From: Clostridia bacterium | Lineage (GTDB): Bacteria > Bacillota > Clostridia > Peptostreptococcales > Anaerovoracaceae | DNA: 64,000 nt | Assembly (NCBI GenBank): GCA_902363595.1 | Contig: CABJAP010000003.1 | Coordinates: 248,001 to 312,000, forward strand | Reading direction: 5' to 3' | Shown here: piece by piece, positions 26,164 to 35,513 of the stretch | Numbering within the stretch: position 1 is the stretch's first letter | How the letters are laid out: each line of letters opens with the position of its first letter | Made by a program: the position numbers and the translations under genes | The notes under the pieces: generated by a model | Seen by the model: only the letters and a program-made list of their open reading frames with translations | What the model was told of the DNA's origin: nothing | Databases searched by the model: none

Positions 26164-26840
26164 TTTATCAAATCCTTTACCACTTCGCCCGCAAGGATCA
26201 GCCCCGCTGCCGGAGGCACGAAGGAAACGCTGGCCGGAACGCCCCGCTCCGCCTGCTCTGCAGGTTCTTCTCTGGAATAAACGACTTTCAGGTCTAAAAT
26301 TCCTCTGCGGCGAAGTTCTCTTCGCATGACCTTGGCCAGGGGGCACACAGAGGTCTTGTCAATGGTGGTCACTTCAAATCGGGTCGGATCCAGCTTGTTG
26401 CCTGTTCCCATGGATGAGATGACAGGCACTTTTGCTTTCCTGGCCCTGACAATCAGATCCAGCTTGGCAGTCACCGTATCGATGGCGTCCACCACATAAT
26501 CAAATCGTGTAAAATCAAATTCGGTCGACGGCAGAAAAAAGCATTTATGAGCCGTCACCCGAATCTCCGGGCCGATGTCCAAAATCCGCTCCTTCATGAC
26601 CTCCACCTTGTCCCGGCCCACCGTGCTTTCCGCGGCTATGATCTGCCGGTTGATGTTGGTCACATCCACCTTATCCTTATCAATGAGATCAATAGCACCG
26701 ATTCCGGCCCGCGCCAGGGCTTCTGCGGCAAATCCGCCCACGCCTCCGATTCCGAAAACAGCTACCCGGCTGTTTTGCAATTTGTCGATTCCATCTTGTC
26801 CCAATATTAATTTTGTCCTTGTAAAACGGTCATTCATCAT
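26157..26840 (-). CDS. tcdA: tRNA threonylcarbamoyladenosine dehydratase
   Basis: An E1-like ThiF/MoeB-fold enzyme: VAVFGIGGVGGFAAEALARA is the ATP-binding loop, IDKDKVDVTNINRQI the adenylation site, and CPLAKVMRRELRRRG the region with the catalytic cysteine. TcdA cyclises t6A37 of tRNA to ct6A. The C-terminal FVPPAAGLILAGEVVKDLI is typical. Length 227 fits. It overlaps recX by 11 bp and the Smr gene by 7 bp. Confidence 0.92.
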   Translation of the reverse strand: MMNDRFTRTKLILGQDGIDKLQNSRVAVFGIGGVGGFAAEALARAGIGAIDLIDKDKVDVTNINRQIIAAESTVGRDKVEVMKERILDIGPEIRVTAHKCFFLPSTEFDFTRFDYVVDAIDTVTAKLDLIVRARKAKVPVISSMGTGNKLDPTRFEVTTIDKTSVCPLAKVMRRELRRRGILDLKVVYSREEPAEQAERGVPASVSFVPPAAGLILAGEVVKDLIKW

Positions 26841-27282
26841 GTTGTTCCATATAACTTCCTATTATTTGATATACCACATCTGAACGATATCCCAGCCCAG
26901 TCAGCCGACGCCCCATCTTAGCCATCAGCTTTTCATCTATCTGCTTTCCAGCCGCGATTTTGGCCGCCTGCTTTTTCGCCCTTTCCATCTCCGTCTCTTC
27001 GCTTTCATATTCTTCGAATGCGATTTCAATGGTAGCGCGGTCGACGCCTTTTTGTTCCAGTTCTCTTTTGACCCGGTAGGCGCCCTTCCCCTTGCCAAAG
27101 GCATAATCAAAATATTGGCGGCAATAATCCTGGTCGTCCAGATAATGGAGCTGGCTTAGCTCCCGGATCACCTCTTCGATTTCCTGCTGGGAAAAGCCTT
27201 TTGCCTGCAGATGCTCTTTCATTTCACGGCAGGTCCTGGCTCTCGGCCCCAGATACCTGAGAGCTGAATCTTTAATATCCAT
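26830..27282 (-). CDS. recX: Regulatory protein RecX
   Basis: A 150-residue protein of three-helix RecX repeats: ALRYLGPRARTCREMKEHL, the LHYLDDQDYCRQYFDYAFGK segment and GYRSDVVYQII. RecX binds RecA filaments and limits recombination. It overlaps the MBL-fold gene by 11 bp upstream and tcdA downstream. It lies far from recA, at least within this window. Confidence 0.9.
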   Translation of the reverse strand: MDIKDSALRYLGPRARTCREMKEHLQAKGFSQQEIEEVIRELSQLHYLDDQDYCRQYFDYAFGKGKGAYRVKRELEQKGVDRATIEIAFEEYESEETEMERAKKQAAKIAAGKQIDEKLMAKMGRRLTGLGYRSDVVYQIIGSYMEQHDE

Positions 27283-28099
27283 AGCTGCTCCCCGCCGTGG
27301 CTGCCACGCACTTATCCCCCAGCGCTGTCTTGAGGTCGCAGATGGCGTCGATTCCTGTGCAGTGGACCGGCATTATCAGATCCATTTCTTCTTGTATGAT
27401 CTGGTCCACCACCTTTTTTCTCATATCTTTCCCAGCGCTGTAAAGATGCATACCCGCTGCCAGCACCGCGATCCGTTCGCCGTCAAACAGTTCCCTGGCC
27501 CGGCGGACTGCCGCAACGACGCCCCTGTGGCTGCATCCCGAGAAAACGTACAGTCCTTCCGGTTCCCGGATGACGAGAATTTGTTCGTGATCCATGGGGT
27601 CCGGCTCATAGCTGCCGTCTTGACATTTCCGGTAAAAACTTTCCGCGGGCTCAAATCCGGGAATCTCAGGGATAGTTCCCGATATAACAATATTTTCTGA
27701 AATCCACTCTGGGCCATTTGTACGGACGATCCTTGGATCGATCATGCTCCGCTGGTGATCGTTCCAGCGAATTCCGCAGGTCTGACTCTCCCACTTACCA
27801 TCTTCCTTTCCGTAAGTTTCATAGAAAGCGCCCTGGTGAATGTAGATGGGAGCAATCTGATTCAGCTCGCAGAACTGCGGTACTCCCCCAGTATGATCGT
27901 AGTGGCCGTGACTGATGACCAGTGCTTCCACCTGGGAAAGGTCCACGCCCATCGCTCTTGCATTTTGGGCAAACAGTGGAGAAGCCCCGGTGTCAAACAG
28001 CAGCTTTCGCCCTTGGGCCTCTATGTATATCGATAACCCGTGTTCTGCTATGCAGCCGGGTCCGTCGGTCTTATTCTCCATCAGAATTTTGAATCTCAT
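27272..28099 (-). CDS. MBL-fold metallohydrolase
   Basis: The metal motif is VISHGHYDHTGGVP (HxHxDH) near residue 67, with later ligands in SGCSHRGV and MPVHCTG. The order resembles the methanopterin-synthesis-type subgroup (RFA-P synthase-like) of the beta-lactamase fold, common and uncharacterised in Clostridia. The start at 28099 (MRFKILMENKT) has GGAGG 6 bp upstream. It overlaps the EamA transporter gene by 29 bp. Confidence 0.88.
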   Translation of the reverse strand: MRFKILMENKTDGPGCIAEHGLSIYIEAQGRKLLFDTGASPLFAQNARAMGVDLSQVEALVISHGHYDHTGGVPQFCELNQIAPIYIHQGAFYETYGKEDGKWESQTCGIRWNDHQRSMIDPRIVRTNGPEWISENIVISGTIPEIPGFEPAESFYRKCQDGSYEPDPMDHEQILVIREPEGLYVFSGCSHRGVVAAVRRARELFDGERIAVLAAGMHLYSAGKDMRKKVVDQIIQEEMDLIMPVHCTGIDAICDLKTALGDKCVAATAGSSYGY

Positions 28100-29009
28100 C
28101 ATCTGCCTCCTTTTTCTTTCCTGACACACTCAGGCCTACAACTCCGACAATGATTAAAACCGTGCAAACGATATGATACGCAAGGAGAGGTTCTCCCAGC
28201 ACCACAACGCCGGCTATAATGGATATAGCCGTGGAAACATTGCCGAAGATCGTAGCCTTTACCGCTTCCATCTTGCTTAAAGAATAGCTCATCAGCTGGG
28301 CAGAAAGCAAAATACAGCCCACGCCCAGATAAGCCGTTGCTATAATAAATTCCGGGTGGGAAAAGGGCTCAAAGTAGGTGTGAAGCGTCCCAGAAAACAG
28401 TCCCTGGACCAGGAAAGCCAGGTTGAAAATCACGCAGCCGCCGATGATAATGGCCGCAGAGATTTCAATGGGTTTGTATTGGTCGCGGACATAACGCATA
28501 AAAACATTGCTGATGGCCATGGAAATGCTGGAAAGGACCAGCAGGATTGCGCCGCCGATGTTAAGGGTGACAGTGGTGCTGCCCATAACGATCATCACGA
28601 TCAATGCCGCTACAGTCAAACAAACAAAAATATTTTGAAGGACAGAGGATTTTTCTCCCAAAAACAGTGAAGCGATGATCTTAGCGATAATCGGGATGAT
28701 GGCAAAAATTATGGAACCTTCAATGGAAGTAGAAAAGATAAGTCCCACCACCTGCAAAACCATGAATCCTACGTAAAAACCCGCCGTCAGGATCAGATTT
28801 TTTTTCGGCTTGCCACGCAGATTGATTTTTCCAATGCGCAATGCCAGAATAATTACCAGCGCCAGGAACGCAAAATTATATCGGTGTACCAAAATTTGAA
28901 GGCTGCTAGCAAGCGGCACGCAGGTCTTGACACCTAAGAACGAAAACCCGACTAAAATAGAAAACAGTATTGCAGCGCCATATCCTTTCACACTATTTGT
29001 CTTATCCAT
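28071..29009 (-). CDS. EamA/DMT-family transporter
   Basis: About ten hydrophobic segments in two EamA repeats (first AAILFSILVGFSFLG, second around AISNVFMRYVRDQ). The family exports or imports metabolites such as amino acids and nucleotides; the substrate is unknown. The start at 29009 (MDKTNSVKGYG) follows AAAGAGAG. The C-terminus ends in a charged KKKEADDEIQNSDGE tail. Confidence 0.9.
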   Translation of the reverse strand: MDKTNSVKGYGAAILFSILVGFSFLGVKTCVPLASSLQILVHRYNFAFLALVIILALRIGKINLRGKPKKNLILTAGFYVGFMVLQVVGLIFSTSIEGSIIFAIIPIIAKIIASLFLGEKSSVLQNIFVCLTVAALIVMIVMGSTTVTLNIGGAILLVLSSISMAISNVFMRYVRDQYKPIEISAAIIIGGCVIFNLAFLVQGLFSGTLHTYFEPFSHPEFIIATAYLGVGCILLSAQLMSYSLSKMEAVKATIFGNVSTAISIIAGVVVLGEPLLAYHIVCTVLIIVGVVGLSVSGKKKEADDEIQNSDGE

Positions 29010-29524
29010 AATTCTCTCTTTTCTTTCATGCAGCAGGATCCTTTGATCCCCGCACAAACATCGAAATCAATAAATTCTACACTGGTATCCTTCAGAGTCG
29101 AAAAGCTACGAAGCCGTTCGGTAAAGCCGTCGCCCGTGTATTTGGCGTAGGCCTCCTTTCTTGCCCAAATTTGGAAGAATCCTGATTCTCCCCTCGATTG
29201 GACATATTCCCTCTCGTCAGCTGTATAGTAACGTTCTGCGATTTTTTCTCTGCGGCAGCCGCGAATCTCTTGCACATCCACCCCCACCGTCCCAGTATCC
29301 ATCAGGCAGACCCACAGGCTCCCGGTGTGGCTGACCGAAAATTCAATCGGAACTTCCTGAAAATATGGTTTTCCCCGCTCGGTTCGCAGAATACGACCGG
29401 AAACCGTCCCCAAATTCAAACGCTCTTCATATATGTAGCGCTCGGCGGCACGTCGGACCAGTTCCTCTGTTCGCTGCCGCCCTTCCCGGCCTCCTTGATA
29501 ACCTTCATATACGTATAAATACAT
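28988..29524 (-). CDS. 4'-phosphopantetheinyl transferase, Sfp type
   Basis: Attaches the phosphopantetheine arm of CoA to carrier proteins. The motifs GKPYFQEVPIEFSVSHTG, VGVDVQEIRG (Mg ligand Asp) and FFQIWARKEAYAKYTGDGF (W-x-x-KEA) are intact. The length of 178 residues is a little short of Sfp. No NRPS or PKS gene is near, so it may serve a fatty-acid or other carrier. It overlaps the transporter gene by 22 bp. Confidence 0.9.
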   Translation of the reverse strand: MYLYVYEGYQGGREGRQRTEELVRRAAERYIYEERLNLGTVSGRILRTERGKPYFQEVPIEFSVSHTGSLWVCLMDTGTVGVDVQEIRGCRREKIAERYYTADEREYVQSRGESGFFQIWARKEAYAKYTGDGFTERLRSFSTLKDTSVEFIDFDVCAGIKGSCCMKEKRELWIRQIV

Positions 29525-29590
29525 TTTTAACTCCAAAACAGCGGAACCTGACAGTTCCGCTGTGTATATTTCTGTTCTCCCTTTACCGTC

Positions 29591-29890
29591 CTAATCGGCT
29601 TTTTCCATGCGGTCCAGAATTCTTTGGTAACCTTCGGCGCCGTATACCAGACATTTGTTGATCCTGCTGATCGTAGCCGTGGACGCTTTTGTCAGGTCCT
29701 CAATTTCACTGTAAGTTTTCTTTTCTGAAAGCAGCTTGGCCACCTGCAGCCGCTGTGCGATTGCATGAATCTCATTAATTGTACAGATGTCTTCGAAAAA
29801 GCGGTAACAGTCCTCCTCATCCTCCAGCAGCAAGATTGCCTTGAAAAGTTCATCAATGTCTGCGCGTTTGAATTTTGATTCGTAAGCCAT
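29591..29890 (-). CDS. yerC: TrpR-like YerC/YecD regulator
   Basis: A 99-residue TrpR-fold protein: CYRFFEDICTINEIHAIAQR, then the helix-turn-helix KKTYSEIEDLTKASTATISR and INKCLVYGAEGYQ. Length and sequence are typical of YerC of Bacillota, a DNA-binding protein without a defined ligand. It heads the minus-strand gene run, behind its own consensus promoter. Confidence 0.93.
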   Translation of the reverse strand: MAYESKFKRADIDELFKAILLLEDEEDCYRFFEDICTINEIHAIAQRLQVAKLLSEKKTYSEIEDLTKASTATISRINKCLVYGAEGYQRILDRMEKAD

Positions 29891-29934
29891 ATGATATAGC
29901 TCCTTTCATCCTTACTTCAACACATTACAGTACA

Positions 29935-29963
29935 ATTATAGCACCCGGCAAAATGACCGTCAA
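29935..29963 (-). promoter_or_regulatory. Sigma-A promoter of yerC
   Basis: TTGACG (29963-29958), 17-bp spacer, TATAAT (29940-29935) on the minus strand, 45 bp before the yerC start. Confidence 0.8.
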
Positions 29964-30021
29964 CACTTTTTACTTTCACGCCCTAAAGCGCGCCTGCAGC
30001 TTTTTCTGTAAAAATTAAAAT

Positions 30022-30051
30022 TTGACAAGCTTCCGCATATTGTCATATAAT
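30022..30051 (+). promoter_or_regulatory. Sigma-A promoter of the antiporter
   Basis: TTGACA (30022-30027), 18-bp spacer, TATAAT (30046-30051), followed 32 bp later by a TTG start codon. Confidence 0.8.
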
Positions 30052-30082
30052 TCCTTTAGTATATAAATAAAGGGGAAGAACA

Positions 30083-31027
30083 TTGGATTACATATTATTA
30101 ATTGTTGGATTCATACTGCTTGTTAAAGGAGCGGATATTTTTGTAGATGGAAGTTCGGATATCGCACGGTATTTCAGCATTCCATCCTTTATCATCGGCC
30201 TGACCATCGTCGCCTTCGGGACCAGCGCCCCCGAGGCTGCCGTCAGCATCACAGCGGCAACTACCGGCCAGAACGGCATCGCCGTGGGCAACGTGATCGG
30301 CTCCAATTTATTTAACTTGCTCATTGTTCTTGGGGCCTGCTCTCTGCTCAAGCCATGTCCCGTACAGCCGCACATTTTAAAGAGCGAATATCCCCTCTCT
30401 ATCATAGCCGCGCTTCTGTTTCTTGTTTTAACGCTTACCGCCCTTGGCTCCGGCACAGCCCTTTCTCTATCCAGGCCGGACGGCTTGATCCTTTTGGCAG
30501 TCTTCGCGTTTTTTATCATATCGACGATCCGCAAGGCAATCAAGCAGCCAGTCTTTGAGTCTGCTTCCGGGGAAAAGAAGCCTTCTCTGCCCAAAGGAAT
30601 TTTGTTTGCGTTGATCGGACTGGCCGCTGTTATTTTCGGCGGACAGCTGGTGGTGGATAAAGCCAGCGCCATAGCTGCCTCTTTCGGCGTCAGCCAGACG
30701 CTCATCGGCCTGACCATCGTCGCGATCGGCACATCCCTGCCTGAACTGGTAACGAGTATTGCCGCCGCCAGAAAGGGAGAAACGGATATCGCCGTCGGCA
30801 ACGTAATTGGCTCCAATTTGTTCAACATTCTCTTTGTGTTGGGCGCTTCCGTGACCGTCCACCCCATTCAGGTGGAAGCGATTTCGATTTATGATGCCTG
30901 GATTTTGATCGGCGCCAGCCTTCTGGTCATGATTCCCGCGCTTATAAAAAAAGAAATCCGCAGGGGCTGGGGACTTCTTTTTATTCTTGCATATTTTGTT
31001 TACAGCTATTATATCATTGTGCGCTGA
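30083..31027 (+). CDS. Calcium/sodium antiporter, CaCA family
   Basis: The 314-residue membrane protein has the two inverted alpha repeats of Ca2+/cation antiporters: GLTIVAFGTSAPEAAVSI with GNVIGSNLFNLLIVLG, and GLTIVAIGTSLPELVTSI with GNVIGSNLFNILFVLG. The Glu in each GTSxPE motif is the ion-binding residue. About ten membrane segments. It resembles YrbG. The start is TTG with AGGGGAAG upstream. It converges on the amidohydrolase gene and overlaps its 3' end by 14 bp. Confidence 0.95.
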   Translation: MDYILLIVGFILLVKGADIFVDGSSDIARYFSIPSFIIGLTIVAFGTSAPEAAVSITAATTGQNGIAVGNVIGSNLFNLLIVLGACSLLKPCPVQPHILKSEYPLSIIAALLFLVLTLTALGSGTALSLSRPDGLILLAVFAFFIISTIRKAIKQPVFESASGEKKPSLPKGILFALIGLAAVIFGGQLVVDKASAIAASFGVSQTLIGLTIVAIGTSLPELVTSIAAARKGETDIAVGNVIGSNLFNILFVLGASVTVHPIQVEAISIYDAWILIGASLLVMIPALIKKEIRRGWGLLFILAYFVYSYYIIVR

Positions 31028-32654
31028 TCGTTAGCCATTCACGCTTTTTATATATGATTTCTCCTTCCGATATGGTCATATAAACTTCTGTTCGGTAAAA
31101 ATCCGCCGCATCCGTATCAAAGAGATTTTGCTCCATCACTACTAAATCTGCATGTTTACCCACTTCTAAAGAACCTGTCATATCCTCAATCCCCATGGTA
31201 TTGGCTCCGTTGATCGTAAATGCATCCAGTGCCTCTTCCAGATCGATGGCTTCTGCGGCATTTAAAACATCTTTCAAAATCGTATGGTCCTTCCCATACA
31301 AAGTTCGCAGCAGGGCAATCTGCATGCCCGCCGGAGGATATGGCTGAGGTGTCACGCCGTAATCGCTGCCGGCCGACACGATAAGGCCCAGGTCAAAGAA
31401 GCTTTTCATGGGATACTCCAACTCTGCCCGGTTGCCTAAAAAGGGAAGCTCGATGTTTTCGTAGTAGCCGGGAGCTTTGACAAACCAATAGGGATTTGAT
31501 GAGATTCGTATATCCAACGCTTTCAGCCGCTGATAGTCTTTCGGATCTACCAACTGCATATGGGCAGCCACTGTGTTTCGCAGTTTTTCTCCATTTTTCT
31601 GATGGACGAATTCCATTGCGGTAAGCATTTCCGCCGCCGCGGCATCTCCTATAACATGAAAATGAAGATCATACCCCATCCGGTCAACCGCTGCACAGAA
31701 CTGATTTAAAGCCTCCTGCTCCCAGAGCGGCTCACCGTAGTAATCTTTCTGATGACAATATTCTTCCTTTAGAAACGCAGTGCCGCCTTCAACCACGCCG
31801 TCCACGAAGACCTTTACGATTGTCCCTTCCGTGAGCTTTCCTTCCTTAACCACTTTTGCTTTTTCATACTGAGCCAGTGACAGCTCCGGGTTTTCCGGAT
31901 CGCTGGTATATGCCAGTACACATTTTATTTTCAGCTGTCCATCCCGGTTCAGTTCCCGATAGGCCTGGTGCATATTGCTGTTCAGGTCGACCATCGCGTC
32001 AAAGACTGCCGTATGCCCATACCCGGCCATCATGTCCTGAAAGTTCATCAATGCCTCTTTGTAATCGTCCGCGCTCGCATCAGGGACCAGATTCTGCAGA
32101 TAGTCCTTTGCCTGGTCGCGAAAAGTGCCGCGAATAGATCCGTCCGCATTGCGCTCAATCGTTCCGCCCTCCGGATCTTCACTGGTCCGGGTTATTCCCG
32201 CCAGCTCGATGGCCCTTGAGTTTCCCCAGGTGGAATGTCCGTCGCCGGAGCAAAGTACGATGGGTTTGCTGCTGCATATAGCATCCAGCGATTCCTTGTC
32301 AGGTCCCCGTTCACCGAATGCCGGGTTCAGCCACCCCATTCCAGAATAGAGTTCTTGTTCAGGATTTTCCTCGACAAACTGACGAATGATTTGCAAATAT
32401 TGGTCCTGCGTTTCTGCCGGATACAAGTCAATCTTTCCCAACGTGCGGCTGATTGACAAAGGGCCGTGTGCATGAGAATCGATGAATCCCGGCAGGACCA
32501 GCCGTCCTCCCAAATCGATCTGCTGGTCCTGTGAAGTGGCCTGCCTTCTGATCGCTTCATTACTTCCAATGCTTTTAATCCATTTCCCGTCCAACAGGAT
32601 CGCTTCATAAAATCTTTTTCCGCTGTAAATTGTTCCGTTGTATAATGCAATCAT
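31014..32654 (-). CDS. Amidohydrolase, YtcJ-like
   Basis: A metal-dependent hydrolase of the amidohydrolase superfamily: LVLPGFIDSHAHG (HxH) near residue 60, DLHFHVIGDAAAAEML, VAAHMQLVDP and SAGSDYGVTPQP (metal Asp) are in order. The start MIALYNGTIYSGKRF is typical of imidazolonepropionase/YtcJ proteins. Length 546 fits YtcJ. The substrate is unknown. It follows the GPH symporter gene by 10 bp, so the symporter probably imports the substrate. Confidence 0.9.
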   Translation of the reverse strand: MIALYNGTIYSGKRFYEAILLDGKWIKSIGSNEAIRRQATSQDQQIDLGGRLVLPGFIDSHAHGPLSISRTLGKIDLYPAETQDQYLQIIRQFVEENPEQELYSGMGWLNPAFGERGPDKESLDAICSSKPIVLCSGDGHSTWGNSRAIELAGITRTSEDPEGGTIERNADGSIRGTFRDQAKDYLQNLVPDASADDYKEALMNFQDMMAGYGHTAVFDAMVDLNSNMHQAYRELNRDGQLKIKCVLAYTSDPENPELSLAQYEKAKVVKEGKLTEGTIVKVFVDGVVEGGTAFLKEEYCHQKDYYGEPLWEQEALNQFCAAVDRMGYDLHFHVIGDAAAAEMLTAMEFVHQKNGEKLRNTVAAHMQLVDPKDYQRLKALDIRISSNPYWFVKAPGYYENIELPFLGNRAELEYPMKSFFDLGLIVSAGSDYGVTPQPYPPAGMQIALLRTLYGKDHTILKDVLNAAEAIDLEEALDAFTINGANTMGIEDMTGSLEVGKHADLVVMEQNLFDTDAADFYRTEVYMTISEGEIIYKKREWLTISAQ

Positions 32655-32664
32655 ATTCAGCCAC

Positions 32665-34077
32665 CTAAACGATCCTTTCCAATTCTGATTCATCTGAAGG
32701 CTCTCCTGCTCTCTTCGCTTCCAGCTGCTGCATCAGTTTTTCAAAGGTTTTTTTGGAAAGAGGATATGCCAGACTGCACAATGCGCCCAAAACAAAGGTG
32801 ATGATCGGAATTCCCAAAACAATATTGGAGATGCCGTTGATGGTTTCCGCAGACTGTACCGGAAGCTGAGGGTCGTATCCTACCAGGGTCAGCATAATTG
32901 TCAGCACCTGTGTTCCCAATGCCGTAGAAAGGGTAAAAATACATCCGTACATGGACATCAGGGCTCCCTCTTTTCTCTTTCCGTATTGATATTCATAGAC
33001 TTCTGCCAAGTCATAAATGATGGGATAGATCAGCAGCCAGTATGCTCCGTTGCCCATGCCGAAGATGGCCAGCAGCAGGACCAGCATTCCAAAAGAATGG
33101 ACGCCGACAAAATACATGATCGCCATACCCGCAGCACTCACCAGAAAGCAGAGGGCCATGCCCTTTTTCTTGTTGATCTTTGTCGCCAAAAGTGAAATCA
33201 CCACGGTCCATCCCATTCCAATAAAGATGTAAATAAACATGGCTGTTGACATCTGCGCTTCTGTCAAACCTGCGTAAAACAGCACATAATAGACCAGTCC
33301 CGACTGGAATGCAATGTACCCAATCGCAAATAAAATCAGAATCCCAATCACCCATTTAAAAGGTTTCAGTTTGAGGATTCTCCAGAATGTTTTCAATGGG
33401 TTGAGTTCACGATCCTCCGGCGCCTCCAGACTTTCCTGCGGCAGTTCCTTGCCTTTTGTCGTTTTCCAGGTGATGAGGATGGCGATCAGACAGGCCGCAC
33501 CAACAATCATCGCAAAATAATTCCACGCATTCCCTTCTGATGCACCTGATTTTGTAAAGGCCGCAACTGCGGTGAGGGGCAAAGAGATTCCAATAATATT
33601 GCCGACACAGTTCATGAAGGTAGCCGGAGTCCTCAGCTTCGTCCTCTCGTCGTAATCATTGGTCAATTCCGCACCCAGCGCATTATACGGAATCAGAAAA
33701 ACTCCATACCCTATGTTAATGATGATAAACATTGCCATGTAGTACGCGAATTTTCCGCTGTCACTGAATTCCATAGGTCTGAAAAACAACACCAGACCTA
33801 CCAGCAGCACGGTACCTCCGGCCAGAAGATACGGCCTTCTTCTGCCGAACCGGCTTCTGGTGTTATCGCTGATCGGTCCCAGCACTACCCCGACGATTGC
33901 TGCTATCACGGTGGCCACGGAAATAACCAGGCCCGCCTTTCCCGCACTAAGCCCTGCGATCGTCGTCAGAAAATACAACGCATACATAATATAAAAATTA
34001 TATGCAGCCGCATCTGCCATCGCGCCAAAACCGTAACCGAAAATCGTTTTGTTTGAAAGCTTCTTTGTTTCGTTCAT
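32665..34077 (-). CDS. GPH-family cation symporter (MFS, MelB-like)
   Basis: A 470-residue transporter with twelve membrane helices and the GPH/MelB signature region (GPISDNTRSRFGRRRPYLLA in the loop 2-3). MelB relatives import glycosides or pentosides with Na+ or H+; here the partner amidohydrolase suggests an amide or cyclic compound. GGAGG precedes the ATG. The gene is 127 bp after the AraC regulator, with a terminator-like hairpin between. Confidence 0.92.
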   Translation of the reverse strand: MNETKKLSNKTIFGYGFGAMADAAAYNFYIMYALYFLTTIAGLSAGKAGLVISVATVIAAIVGVVLGPISDNTRSRFGRRRPYLLAGGTVLLVGLVLFFRPMEFSDSGKFAYYMAMFIIINIGYGVFLIPYNALGAELTNDYDERTKLRTPATFMNCVGNIIGISLPLTAVAAFTKSGASEGNAWNYFAMIVGAACLIAILITWKTTKGKELPQESLEAPEDRELNPLKTFWRILKLKPFKWVIGILILFAIGYIAFQSGLVYYVLFYAGLTEAQMSTAMFIYIFIGMGWTVVISLLATKINKKKGMALCFLVSAAGMAIMYFVGVHSFGMLVLLLAIFGMGNGAYWLLIYPIIYDLAEVYEYQYGKRKEGALMSMYGCIFTLSTALGTQVLTIMLTLVGYDPQLPVQSAETINGISNIVLGIPIITFVLGALCSLAYPLSKKTFEKLMQQLEAKRAGEPSDESELERIV

Positions 34078-34116
34078 TATGACACCTCCTAAATTTTATG
34101 AGCCTAGAATATTAAA

Positions 34117-34156
34117 AAAAAGAGCCAACAGGAAGTTATAATGTTGCGCTCTTTTA
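34117..34156. terminator. Terminator-like hairpin after the AraC gene
   Basis: AAAAGAGCCAACA pairs with TGTTGCGCTCTTTT; A and T runs lie on both sides, so it can work in either direction. Confidence 0.65.
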
Positions 34157-34203
34157 TCAGAAAATTGTCTAATTTCAGATTTTTGATTCTTTTTTTGTTT
34201 TTT

Positions 34204-35316
34204 CTATAACATTTCTTGCTTTTTTATCACAAGAATGCTCTCTTCATTTTGCAGCTCAATGGTAATTTTGTTTTTTCCCATCAAATCATGCTGTGTCATG
34301 ACCTCGTTACCGCCTATGCTTTCCACAATAATCATTTTCCCGGCTCCTTCTTTTAAATGAAGTTCCACGATTTTATCAGTGTCGTCTATTTGGCTTATCC
34401 CGCTCATGACTGCTCCAATATCGGAAATCGGCTCCTCCAGAAACTCCTGGTGAATGACCGTATCTTTTTTGTGCGCTCTGCGATAAGCGCTTGGTATCAT
34501 TCCAAAGAGACTTTTAAAGCCTTCGTTAAACGATTGATTTGATGACAGTGCAAATTGCATGCGGATTTCTTCAATCGTCTCATTTCCGTGGAGCAATGCG
34601 ACTTCTGCTCGTTCACAGCGAATCATATGCAGAGATTTTTGAAAACCGTTTCCGACTACTTTTTTAATAAAGTGTGAAAGATAATATTTGCTCATGGCAA
34701 ATTCGTTTGCCATTTTTTCCAGGGTAAGTTTTTCATTGCAACGCCGATACAAATACATATAGATGGCTCCGATCCTTTCCAGATCGACCTCACTGTTTTT
34801 CAGCACATTGTGGTCACCGGCAATCTGAAAACGCTCCAGCATGAACTCCATACGAAACAGCTGTAAAATTCGTTCAATACAGTTTCGTATCGCACTTTTG
34901 GGCGCAAACTGAGTATACTGCTTGATCAACATCCTCAGGTTTTCAGCCTGCTGCAAAAATTTTTCTTTGTTGGATTTCAAGACATCGATCCACCACACAA
35001 TAAATCCTTCTGACGGCGGAAAGATTTCCTGGCCGATATGGATGCAGGAAATAGCCGTACCCTCAGCAATTGCCTTGATCCGATGAAGATCAAAGGCATT
35101 AATGGCCAAAAATTCACCTTCCTGCAAGACGTATTGCTCAAAGGAAATCTTGCATTCAATCGTTCCCCTGAGAACATAGATGATCTCGACGCAATCGTGC
35201 ATGTGAATCGGGTGTTCCTTGCAAATTGTATTCTTTATCACCACATCCTGATATCGTTCTCCGAATTGGGGACGAACCATTAGTTTGCTGTTCAGATAAA
35301 AATCCTTGCTGATCAT
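34204..35316 (-). CDS. AraC-family transcriptional regulator
   Basis: N-terminal cupin (HMHDCVEIIYVLRGTIECKI, residues about 35-100) and a central AraC HTH pair (KLTLEKMANEFAMSKYYLSH, FNEGFKSLFGMIPSAYR) near residues 205-300. A C-terminal extension of about 70 residues (DIGAVMSGISQIDDTDKI) is less usual and may be a further sensing part. I chose the start at 35316 (MISKDFYLNS), with GGAG upstream. It probably controls the symporter and amidohydrolase genes. Confidence 0.88.
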   Translation of the reverse strand: MISKDFYLNSKLMVRPQFGERYQDVVIKNTICKEHPIHMHDCVEIIYVLRGTIECKISFEQYVLQEGEFLAINAFDLHRIKAIAEGTAISCIHIGQEIFPPSEGFIVWWIDVLKSNKEKFLQQAENLRMLIKQYTQFAPKSAIRNCIERILQLFRMEFMLERFQIAGDHNVLKNSEVDLERIGAIYMYLYRRCNEKLTLEKMANEFAMSKYYLSHFIKKVVGNGFQKSLHMIRCERAEVALLHGNETIEEIRMQFALSSNQSFNEGFKSLFGMIPSAYRRAHKKDTVIHQEFLEEPISDIGAVMSGISQIDDTDKIVELHLKEGAGKMIIVESIGGNEVMTQHDLMGKNKITIELQNEESILVIKKQEML

Positions 35317-35443
35317 AGCTGCTCCATTCTTTGTTTGAGAAGTGGCATTTCTTTTGATTATACCATGTTCCTGTGAAAAGGGAACCATGCATCGCGCTGT
35401 TGCCGAAGGGATCACGTTCTTAAATACGTTGAAAAAGAAAAGA

Positions 35444-35486
35444 AACGACCAAACATTCGCTCTGAATTTGTCCGGTCGTTTTTTAT
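35444..35486. terminator. Terminator after the processing protease
   Basis: AAACGACC (35444-35451) pairs with GGTCGTTT (35475-35482); T runs follow in both directions. Confidence 0.65.
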
Positions 35487-35513
35487 GTCCTTTTTTCCAT
35501 AGTGATGCTGATG